From Nocardioides flavus (ex Wang et al. 2016) (lineage in GTDB: Bacteria; Actinomycetota; Actinomycetes; Propionibacteriales; Nocardioidaceae): a stretch of DNA of 64,000 bases. Each line of letters begins with the position of its first letter. The first letter of the stretch is position 1. A program made the position numbers and the translations under genes. This document shows positions 30,501 through 36,202 of this stretch, in pieces. Location of the stretch: positions 107,150-171,149 of the forward strand of contig NZ_BNAD01000007.1 of the NCBI RefSeq assembly GCF_014653115.1. The letters run 5' to 3'. The notes under the pieces were generated by a model that saw nothing but the letters and a program-made list of their open reading frames with translations, did no database searches and was not told the origin of the DNA.

Positions 30501-30516
30501 GCCGGTGCAACCTCAT
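27505..30516 (-). CDS. sbcC: DNA repair exonuclease subunit SbcC (Rad50-like ATPase)
   Basis: The 1003-residue SMC-like ATPase begins RLHRLEVVAFGPF and has Walker A GPTGAGKSS (about 35-43). Two long coiled-coil arms flank a central zinc hook, CPVCGS, at about residue 513. The ABC signature is LSGGETFVVSLALALGLAD and Walker B is TLFVDEGFGSLD. With SbcD it forms the nuclease that opens hairpins and processes DNA ends. Its ATG 30516 overlaps the sbcD stop (ATGA). The frame is open through the sbcD region, but that part is not this protein. Normal length for the actinobacterial family. Confidence 0.96.
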   Translation of the reverse strand: MRLHRLEVVAFGPFADLVSIDFDALSDAGLFLLSGPTGAGKSSILDAVCFALYGDVPGDRAVAKRLRSDHAAPDVVPRVVLEATLAGRRFRIDRSPAWVRPKKRGAGTTTEQARVVISERRAGASGSDDDAWQPLSTRLDETGHLVTRLVGMTLPQFCQVALLPQGRFQAFLRARSEERQALLQQVFQTGRFDRTERWLRERRVELRRASEEHRAAVADLVSRTSEVGGDAAPDDWVSAPASLAAWIDALTEAAVTASVEQALAVEAASAAEVAAAQASAAGIELAGLRATHAAARRSWAALEAAAQEHASRRRRADKARRAASVLSLHHLAVQSRADVADLERDCSAALGTLVGLLDEPSLDADAVAERRRAATEALTDIARVRPLQRQAADLQRQLFRTDKARTTTRDELQRVEERLTAVPVELAEVLPALEEARAAVAATEVLERDLVVLRSRTRAARTAETLTTQLASAEQALAEASTARLLAREALVEIREQRLDGMAAEIAVKLAVGACCPVCGSAEHPSPAAPAPGAPDDAAEREARREVDDLEVVVEAHAQQVRGLETRLAAALAESGDTVERLLVAEGDLLSRLDRARADGAGVEAHASRVAALEAEQDALRRERDAHVAALARHDTEAAVLSSRIDDLHQQVTAVLPDGIGGAGPDADLDSLAAHHREVEGLAQRHADLTAELVRARATATSTQEAADEVAASAGFDSSAAAAAAWLDESELSALLQAVERHEREVARVSELLADDDLVRSAQTDAPDLEALAQAHHRAKEEAAAARQRDMALRDRGRRLRRLAAEMASALEAWQPVLAELDLVTDVAAMVEGKHADNRLQMRLSAYVLAHRLGQVVDAANLRLSTMSDQRYSLVHTGRRGAGETRGGLSLLVRDDWTGDDRDPATLSGGETFVVSLALALGLADVITEEAGGTDLETLFVDEGFGSLDAETLEGVMDTLDTLRDGGRVVGVVSHVPELQTRIPTQLRVHRGRTGSHATLALG

Positions 30517-31700
30517 GCCGGACCTCCGATGCGTGCGGTGTCGGTGGAGGGGCGTACGGCGGTGTCCTGCTCGGGGTCGTGGCAGCACGCGTCGATCGCC
30601 TGGCGCAGGAGCGCCGACTCGGCCTTGGTCGCCCGGGACCCGCGCACGTGTCGGACGAAGTCGAGGGCGATGGCGTGGTCGCTGGTGCCGGGGGCCGGGC
30701 GGTGGGGCACGAGCCCGCCGGCGGCCGCGCCGGGGAACTGCAGGACCAGGGTGTGGGGGAACCGGCGGCGCAGCTGCTCCATCGCCCGCGCCGGGCGTCG
30801 GGCGTCGGTGAGGGTGACCTGCACCCAGTCGTCTTCGTGGGCGCTGAGCGAGTCGTCGGTGAGCAGGGCCTTCAGCGTGCCGCTGAGTCGCGCGAGGCGA
30901 CGCGGGACCGGTGCGTCGATCCACTGCGTCGACCCGAGACCGCTGGCGTCGAGGTCGACGATCCACGAACCCTTGACGTGGTCGGCCTCGGAGAAGGAGT
31001 AGGCCAGCGGGGAGCCGGAGTAGCGCAGGCCGTCGGCGAGGACGTGGCGACCGTGCAGGTGGCCGAGGGCGGTGTAGTCGATGCCGCCGAAGAGGCTCGT
31101 CGCGACGCGTGACACGCCACCCACGCTGATGTCGCGCTCGGACTGGGACGGCGTGGCGCCCGCCACGAACGCGTGGGCGAGCACCACCGACCGGGTCCCG
31201 GGGCGGGTGGCGAGGTCCGCGCGCACGCGCGCCATCGCCTCCGAGAGCGCCGCCTCGTGGCTCCGGGCGGGCAGGCCCCACGGCTCGAGGAGCGCGGAGG
31301 GGTCGAGGTAGGGGAGGGCGTGGACGGCGACGTCGCCATGGCGGTCGGACAGCACGACCGGCGTGCCCACGGACGCGGCGTCGGTGCGGACGAAGACGCC
31401 GGCCGCGTCCATCAGGCGCGAGCCGAAGCCGAGACGCTGGGCACTGTCGTGGTTGCCGCTGCTGACGACCACCTGGGCCCGGGAGGACGCCAGGCGGGCG
31501 AACGTCTCGTCGGCGAGGGCGACCGCGTCGACGTGGGGGAGCGCGCGGTCGTAGACGTCGCCCGAGACCACGACCAGGTCGACCGCCTCGGTCGCGACGA
31601 CCTCGAGGAGGTGGTCGACGAACGCAGCCTGGTGGCCCAAGAGGTCCTCGCGATGGAAGGACCTCCCGAGGTGCCAGTCGGAGGTGTGGAGGATGCGCAC
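30513..31700 (-). CDS. sbcD: Exonuclease subunit SbcD (Mre11-like)
   Basis: The 395-residue metallophosphoesterase nuclease carries all phosphodiesterase motifs: TSDWHLGRSF (I), VVSGDVYDR (II), SSGNHDSAQR (III), LAHAFVAG (IV) and LGHLHGRH (V). It is the nuclease partner of SbcC and is encoded first in the operon, with a GTG start at 31700. The C-terminal capping region (about 300-395) contacts SbcC in relatives. Nothing unusual in length or motifs. Confidence 0.96.
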   Translation of the reverse strand: MRILHTSDWHLGRSFHREDLLGHQAAFVDHLLEVVATEAVDLVVVSGDVYDRALPHVDAVALADETFARLASSRAQVVVSSGNHDSAQRLGFGSRLMDAAGVFVRTDAASVGTPVVLSDRHGDVAVHALPYLDPSALLEPWGLPARSHEAALSEAMARVRADLATRPGTRSVVLAHAFVAGATPSQSERDISVGGVSRVATSLFGGIDYTALGHLHGRHVLADGLRYSGSPLAYSFSEADHVKGSWIVDLDASGLGSTQWIDAPVPRRLARLSGTLKALLTDDSLSAHEDDWVQVTLTDARRPARAMEQLRRRFPHTLVLQFPGAAAGGLVPHRPAPGTSDHAIALDFVRHVRGSRATKAESALLRQAIDACCHDPEQDTAVRPSTDTARIGGPA

Positions 31701-31786
31701 GGGTCGACGGTAGATCGCGGGACCGACAGTGGCTGGCCACCACGCCGCCGGGATGGATCAAGCCCGGTCGGAGCCTCGGTCAAGGC

Positions 31787-32614
31787 TCAGCCGTAGCGCA
31801 CCGCACGGCTCTCGGAGGTGAAGCCCCACAGGTCGATGCCCGCCTCCGCTGCGAGTCGCGCGGCGAGGCTCGTCGGGGCACCCACCGCGACGATCGACCC
31901 GATGCCGCTGGCCGCCGCCTTCTGCACGAGCTCGAAGCCGACCCGACCGCTGAGCACCAGGCACGCGGCCGCGGGGGCCCGGCCGGCCAGGACTCGCGCG
32001 CCGACCACCTTGTCGACGGCGTTGTGGCGCCCGACGTCCTCGCGCACGACCAGCACGGTGCCGTCCGCATCGGCGAGTCCGGCTGCGTGCACGCCACCGG
32101 TCCGCGCGAACAGGGTCTGGTGCGTGCGTAGCGCCCCCGGCAGCCGGCGTACGACGTCGGCACCGGGCCGCGGGCCGGGCCACGGGGCGGCGGCCCGGGT
32201 GGCGAGGGCGTCGGCGACGCTGTCCTTGCCGCAGACGCCGCACGCGGACGACCCCGCGGACACGGCGGCATGACGGTGGGGGAGCGCGGTGCCCCCGGAG
32301 AGCGACACCGTGACGACGTTGAGCTCCTGCTCCGGGGAGAGGTCGACGTCCGTGCAGTAGGCCACCTGCGTCACCGCGTCGGGTGCGGCGAGCCCTTCGT
32401 TGACCAGCCAGCCGGCGGCGAGGTCGAAGTCGTGGCCGGGGGTGCGCATCGTGACCCAGGCGCGCTGCGGCTCGAGGCCGCCGACCCGTACGCGGATCTC
32501 CAACGGCTCCTCGGTGATGAGGCGGTCCTCGCGCGCCACGGGCGCGTCGTCGGAGTGCTCCGTGACGCGGGTGCGCACCGACGGTCCGGGCCGTCTCACG
32601 CGCTCGCTCGTCAC
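31787..32614 (-). CDS. fdhD: Formate dehydrogenase accessory sulfurtransferase FdhD
   Basis: The 275-residue protein matches FdhD: EEPLEIRVRV near the N-terminus, the CGVCG cysteine pair (about residue 120) that carries sulfur, and ARTGGVHAAGL, VREDVGRHNAVDKVVG and LSGRVGFELVQKAA in the C-terminal half. It transfers sulfur from a cysteine desulfurase to the molybdenum cofactor of formate dehydrogenase. The dehydrogenase genes are not in the window. GTG 32614 start; it is divergent from the small basic protein gene downstream. Confidence 0.95.
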   Translation of the reverse strand: MTSERVRRPGPSVRTRVTEHSDDAPVAREDRLITEEPLEIRVRVGGLEPQRAWVTMRTPGHDFDLAAGWLVNEGLAAPDAVTQVAYCTDVDLSPEQELNVVTVSLSGGTALPHRHAAVSAGSSACGVCGKDSVADALATRAAAPWPGPRPGADVVRRLPGALRTHQTLFARTGGVHAAGLADADGTVLVVREDVGRHNAVDKVVGARVLAGRAPAAACLVLSGRVGFELVQKAAASGIGSIVAVGAPTSLAARLAAEAGIDLWGFTSESRAVRYG

Positions 32615-32763
32615 GCTGCGACCCTAGCCGCCCGGTGTCCGACGTCACGTGCTCGGTGGTGCTGGATAACGATTCCGTAACCGTAGGATGTAAGAGTCGC
32701 AATGGGGCGGCCACTTCTTACACATCTCGTGAGGGACAGAAGCCCTCGAAAGGACAGATCTCC

Positions 32764-32907
32764 ATGACCACGCAGCTGCACCTCGCCTTCAGCCTCGTTG
32801 ACTCGCGGGCTCGCTCGGCCGAGGACCGTGCCCTCCTGCGCACCGTGGAGATCGCCCGTCGCGAGGAGCGGCGTGCCCGTCGCGCCGCGCGTCGCGCCAT
32901 CCGCTGA
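32764..32907 (+). CDS. Small arginine-rich protein, 47 residues
   Basis: A short frame with an AAAGGA ribosome site 9-10 bases before ATG 32764. The N-terminal part is neutral (TTQLHLAFSLVDSRARSAEDR). The remainder is strongly basic with EE/RR heptad-like spacing, suggesting an amphipathic, nucleic-acid- or membrane-binding helix. The 149 bp upstream contain a -10-like TAGGAT and an imperfect dyad (ATGTAAGA and TCTTACACAT). No family is recognised. The ribosome site and the tight gap to the next gene support it as real. Confidence 0.55.
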   Translation: MTTQLHLAFSLVDSRARSAEDRALLRTVEIARREERRARRAARRAIR

Positions 32908-32928
32908 CCCTCTGGCAGGGTGGTCGTC

Positions 32929-33375
32929 ATGACGGACGACACCCTGCGCAGCGTCGAGATCACCCGGATCGGACCGGCGCGCTTCAAGGCCACCAACGCC
33001 AGGGGAGGGGAGACCTTCTTCGGCACCGGTGGCGAGGACCCCGACTTCACCCCCGTCGAGCTGCTGCTGGCGGCCATGGCCGGGTGCAGCGCGCTCGACG
33101 TCGAGGCGATCACGCACAAGCGCGCCCGGAGCACGGCGTTCGACGTCCGCGCCGAGGGCCGCAAGGTCCGCGACGAGCAGGGCAACCACCTGACCGGCAT
33201 CCGGATCTCGTTCGACGTCGCGTTCCCCGAGGGGCCGGACGGCGACGCGGCGCGCGGCCGGCTGCAGTCGGCGATCGAGATGTCGCGCGACCGCCTCTGC
33301 ACTGTCTCGCGCACGGTGCAGCTGGGCGAGCCGGTCACCTACGAGCAGACTCCGGACGGGCCGCGCACGGCATGA
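32929..33375 (+). CDS. OsmC-family peroxiredoxin-like protein
   Basis: The 148-residue protein has the OsmC/Ohr fold signature: TPVELLLAAMAGCSALDVEAI with the first redox cysteine, and MSRDRLCTVSRTVQLG with the second. These two cysteines reduce organic hydroperoxides in family members. It is closer to the YhfA/OsmC-like subgroup than to Ohr. ATG 32929 is the likely start, with GCAGGG upstream; GTG 32920 is an alternative. Its 3' end overlaps the convergent gene by 41 bp. Confidence 0.85.
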   Translation: MTDDTLRSVEITRIGPARFKATNARGGETFFGTGGEDPDFTPVELLLAAMAGCSALDVEAITHKRARSTAFDVRAEGRKVRDEQGNHLTGIRISFDVAFPEGPDGDAARGRLQSAIEMSRDRLCTVSRTVQLGEPVTYEQTPDGPRTA

Positions 33376-33808
33376 GGATGAGCGTGCGGGGCCGCGTCAC
33401 GCCGGGCTCGTCGAGGTAGCACTCCCACGGGGCCTCGGTAGCGGTGTAGCCGTGCTCGTCGAGCCACGACGTCGCCTCGCTCCAGGCCTCGCCCACCGTG
33501 TCGTACGGGCCCGTGTGCACCAGCCGCACGGCTCGGCACGCGGGCAGGCTGGAGGGCTCGACCTGGCCCTGGGGGAGCAGCGGGGAGTCGATGGGGAATC
33601 CGGCCTCGAGGTCCCAGCCGGCTTCGTCCATCGCCCCGTAGCGGGCGAAGGGCGGGCCGGTGATCTGCCCGCCCTGGTCCGCCACGGCGCGGGCGACCGC
33701 GTCGAACGTACGGCCCAGGACCTCCGGGATCGTGTCGACCGACGCGCGGCTGCGCACGACGGCCGTCGACTGCTCGGTCAGGTCCACCACGGTGATCTCG
33801 TGCTCCAT
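33335..33808 (-). CDS. GyrI-like small-molecule-binding domain protein
   Basis: The 157-residue single-domain protein of the GyrI/AraC-effector-binding (SOUL-like) family has MEHEITVVDLTEQSTAVVRSRA at the N-terminus and repeats of GRTFDAVARAVADQGGQITGPPFARYG and AVRLVHTGPYDTVGEAWSEATSWLDEHGY. It lacks a DNA-binding domain. Relatives bind lipophilic cations or hydrolyse cyclopropanoid cyanides. ATG 33808 start. It converges on the OsmC gene with a 41-bp overlap, so antisense pairing of the two mRNA ends is possible. Confidence 0.8.
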   Translation of the reverse strand: MEHEITVVDLTEQSTAVVRSRASVDTIPEVLGRTFDAVARAVADQGGQITGPPFARYGAMDEAGWDLEAGFPIDSPLLPQGQVEPSSLPACRAVRLVHTGPYDTVGEAWSEATSWLDEHGYTATEAPWECYLDEPGVTRPRTLILMPCAARPESARR

Positions 33809-33885
33809 GACGCCGAGCCTGCACCGCACCGACGCGAAGGGGGAGGGCTGAAGGTCCCGCCCCGTCCCTGGTCGTGGGGTGGACC

Positions 33886-34608
33886 TCAGCCGATCGTGAC
33901 CTCCTCGATGGTGACGTCCTCGTTGGGCGCGCCGCCACCGGCCGGGTTGGAGTTGTCGTTGCCCACGGCCGCGATCTCGGTGAGGACCTCGAGGCCGGCC
34001 TCGTCGATCGTGCCGAAGACGTTGTAGCTCGGCGGGAACTGCGAGTCGCGGAAGACCAGGAAGAACTGCGACCCGTTGGTGTCCGGGCCGGCGTTGGCCA
34101 TGGCCAGGGTGCCGGCGGGGTAGGTCTCGTCGCCGCTGAGCTCGTCGGCGAACGAGTAGCCGGCGCCGCCCGCGCCGGTGCCGGACGGGTCGCCGCACTG
34201 GAGGATGCCGAACCCGTCCATGTCGCCGATGCGCGGGCACGGGGTGTCGTCGTAGAAGCCCTGCTCGGCCAGCGAGACGAACGAGTTCACCGTGCACGGC
34301 GCGCTCGCCGCGTCGAGGGTGAGGCCGATGTCGCCGAAGTTGGTCGTGATCGTCGCCGGGACAGTGCCCTCGGCCGTGGCCTCGGTCTCGGGTGCCTCGA
34401 CGTCCCTGGCCGGCTCCTGGCCGTCGGAGGGGTACTCGCAGGTCGTGGTCTCGCCGGATGCCGCAGGCTCCTCCGAGGTCTCCTCCGACGTCTCACCGGA
34501 CGTCTCGGAGGAGTCCGATGCGGTCTCCGATCCGTCGGCCTCGTTGCCGCAGGCGGACAGGACGAGCACGGACAGGCAGGCGGCCACAGTGGCGAGTCGC
34601 TTCAGCAT
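33886..34608 (-). CDS. Cyclophilin-type peptidyl-prolyl isomerase lipoprotein
   Basis: The 240-residue precursor has a lipoprotein signal peptide with lipobox LSAC (cysteine 20) and a Ser/Glu-rich linker (about 25-60). A cyclophilin domain follows (TITTNFGDIGLTLDAASAP; NSFVSLAEQGFYDDTPCPRIGDMDGFGILQCGDPSGTG; SQFFLVFRDS). It assists folding of exported proteins at the outer face of the membrane. The classical cyclophilin FHRxI active-site arginine is represented by PCPRIGD. It is consistent with Lnt/Lgt processing; lnt is encoded elsewhere in the window. Confidence 0.9.
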   Translation of the reverse strand: MLKRLATVAACLSVLVLSACGNEADGSETASDSSETSGETSEETSEEPAASGETTTCEYPSDGQEPARDVEAPETEATAEGTVPATITTNFGDIGLTLDAASAPCTVNSFVSLAEQGFYDDTPCPRIGDMDGFGILQCGDPSGTGAGGAGYSFADELSGDETYPAGTLAMANAGPDTNGSQFFLVFRDSQFPPSYNVFGTIDEAGLEVLTEIAAVGNDNSNPAGGGAPNEDVTIEEVTIG

Positions 34609-34633
34609 GGCCGTGATGGTAGCCAGCGCCTCG

Positions 34634-35473
34634 TCACATCTCCTCGTGGGTGTCGGGGTCGCCGCCGAACAGACGACCGTCTGGCTCGGCGAGCGCGGAG
34701 ACGGCCGCCATCTCGTCGTCGGCCAGCTCGAAGCCGAAGACGTCGAGGTTCTGCCGCTGTCGCTCGGGGTCCGCGGACTTGGGGATCGGCAGCGATCCCA
34801 GCTGCACGTGCCAGCGCAGGATCACCTGACCGGGGGAGACCTCGTGCGCCCGCGCGGCCGCGGTGACGGCGTCCTCGTCGAGCGGCGCGCGGCGCTTGCC
34901 CATCGGGCTCCACGCCTCGGTCCGGATGCCGAGGCGCTCGTGGACCCCGCGGAGCTGCTCCTGCGGGAAGCGTGGGTGGAGCTCGACCTGGTTGACCGCC
35001 GGCGCGACGCCGGTGTCGTCGATGATCCGGTGCAGGTGCTCCTCGGTGAAGTTGGAGACGCCGATCGAGCGGACCAGACCGTCCTTCTGGAGCTGGACGA
35101 GCGCGCGCCACGCCTCGACGTACTTGCCCTGGCTGGGGTTCGGCCAGTGGATGAGGTGCAGGTCGGTCTGCTCGACACCGAGCCGCTGCAGCGAGTCGCG
35201 CACCGAGCGGACGGCGTCGTCGTACGCGTGGTGCCGGCCGGGGATCTTGGAGGTGACCAGCACCTCGTCACGGGGCAGGCCCGAGCGACGGATCGCCTCG
35301 CCGACCTCGAACTCGTTCTCGTAGTTCACCGCCGTGTCGAGGAGCCGGTAACCGACTTCGAGGGCGCTCAGGATGGCTGAGGTCCCGGCCTCGCCGCGCA
35401 GCGGATAGGTGCCGAATCCGATCGCGGGGATCGTCGTGCCGTCGTTGAGGGCGTACGTCGGGATGTCAGGCAT
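34634..35473 (-). CDS. Aldo/keto reductase
   Basis: The 279-residue NADPH-dependent reductase has the AKR tetrad: Asp and Tyr in RLLDTAVNYENE, Lys in VLVTSKIPG, His in LHLIHWPNP. IPKSADPERQRQN near the C-terminus binds the cofactor phosphate. It resembles the AKR5 (2,5-diketo-D-gluconate reductase-like) group, but the substrate is unknown. ATG 35473 is preferred; an in-frame TTG lies nine bases upstream. The upstream 215 bp carry two strong palindromes. Confidence 0.9.
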   Translation of the reverse strand: MPDIPTYALNDGTTIPAIGFGTYPLRGEAGTSAILSALEVGYRLLDTAVNYENEFEVGEAIRRSGLPRDEVLVTSKIPGRHHAYDDAVRSVRDSLQRLGVEQTDLHLIHWPNPSQGKYVEAWRALVQLQKDGLVRSIGVSNFTEEHLHRIIDDTGVAPAVNQVELHPRFPQEQLRGVHERLGIRTEAWSPMGKRRAPLDEDAVTAAARAHEVSPGQVILRWHVQLGSLPIPKSADPERQRQNLDVFGFELADDEMAAVSALAEPDGRLFGGDPDTHEEM

Positions 35474-35541
35474 GGGTCCCAACCTAGGGGACCGGCCTGA
35501 CCGCGGGGATCACACTGGTGTGGTTCCCGGACCCGGACTAT

Positions 35542-35556
35542 CTGACATAATGTCAG
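35542..35556. promoter_or_regulatory. 15-bp palindrome upstream of the aldo/keto reductase gene
   Basis: CTGACAT-A-ATGTCAG is a perfect 7-bp dyad, 69 bp before the reductase start. Size and AT-rich centre fit a TetR/MarR-type operator. The regulator is not in the immediate neighbourhood. Confidence 0.5.
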
Positions 35557-35587
35557 TTATCGGCGAACCGTGTTATTGGTTTCCTCG

Positions 35588-35615
35588 CAGTTTCCCCGCT
35601 CGAGCGGGGAAACTG
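35588..35615. repeat. 28-bp perfect palindrome
   Basis: Two 14-base arms, CAGTTTCCCCGCTC and its exact complement, meet at a CTCGAG centre with no loop. It lies between the aldo/keto reductase promoter region and the thioesterase 3' end. It could act as a cruciform, a transcription terminator for the thioesterase gene (minus strand) or a dimeric operator. The surrounding 35474-35688 region has no supported gene. Confidence 0.6.
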
Positions 35616-35688
35616 GCTCCTGGAGGCGGTTGCAAACCCCTCCGGGAGTCGGAAACCCCCTCCGAGTCCGGATCGGGTGAGGCAGCGC

Positions 35689-36153
35689 TCAGCCGAGACG
35701 GCGCAGCTGGTACGTCCCGACGGTCGTCGCCACCACGTCATCCTGTGCGTCGGTCAGCGTGGCCTCCAGGACGAATTCGCCCTTGCCCGTCGCCAGCGCG
35801 TCCGCACGTACGCGCGACATCTCGTCCCCGGCCAACGACGCGGCAGCCCGTACGATTCCCAGTGCCGGGCGACGGAACCGGATCGTCGACTCCTTGACGA
35901 GCGGTACGAACCCGGCGAGCTCGCCTCCCGGCTCGAGGTCGAAGGACGCCAGGCACAGCATGCCACCGAGCATCTCGGCCGCGCTGAAGAGCGAGCCGGC
36001 GTAGGTGACGCCGAAGTGGTTGGTGTTGGGCTCCGGCGGCAGCTCGGCCGCCGCGAAGCCCGGCCTGACCTCCACGACACGGATCCCCATGGCCGCCAGG
36101 ATCGGGACGGATCCGACGGCCTCGGCTGCCTCCACTCTCAACGTATAGGCCAT
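35689..36153 (-). CDS. Hotdog-fold thioesterase (YiiD C-terminal-like)
   Basis: The 154-residue single hotdog domain has MGIRVVEVRPGFAAAELPPEPNTNHFGVTYAGSLFSAAEMLGGML, typical of the YiiD-C/DUF4442 thioesterase group. It probably hydrolyses acyl-CoA or acyl-carrier thioesters. The first ATG (36153) is one base from the rifamycin-associated element and has no ribosome site. GTG 36135, placed about seven bases after a -10-like TATACG on the minus strand, may be a leaderless start. It is divergent from helR. Confidence 0.78.
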   Translation of the reverse strand: MAYTLRVEAAEAVGSVPILAAMGIRVVEVRPGFAAAELPPEPNTNHFGVTYAGSLFSAAEMLGGMLCLASFDLEPGGELAGFVPLVKESTIRFRRPALGIVRAAASLAGDEMSRVRADALATGKGEFVLEATLTDAQDDVVATTVGTYQLRRLG

Positions 36154-36154
36154 C

Positions 36155-36177
36155 GGGGGGCTTGCCGCAAGCCCCCC
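36155..36177. promoter_or_regulatory. Rifamycin-associated element (RAE)
   Basis: A 23-bp dyad with core GGGGCTTGCCGCAAGCCCC (19 bp), which is the reverse complement of the published RAE consensus, extended by two extra G/C pairs per side. RAEs in actinobacteria mark promoters induced by RNA polymerase inhibition, including those of rifamycin-inactivating enzymes and helR. Here it lies 26 bp before the helR start and directly beyond a TATAGG -10-like hexamer. Confidence 0.85.
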
Positions 36178-36202
36178 GGTGGCGCCCACACTGCAGGGCG
36201 TG

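Noticed and set aside
30517..31761. In-frame extension of the SbcC frame to about 1418 residues.
   Set aside because: The extra part runs antisense-register through sbcD, is Arg/Pro-rich, and SbcC starts properly at 30516 with an ATGA overlap.
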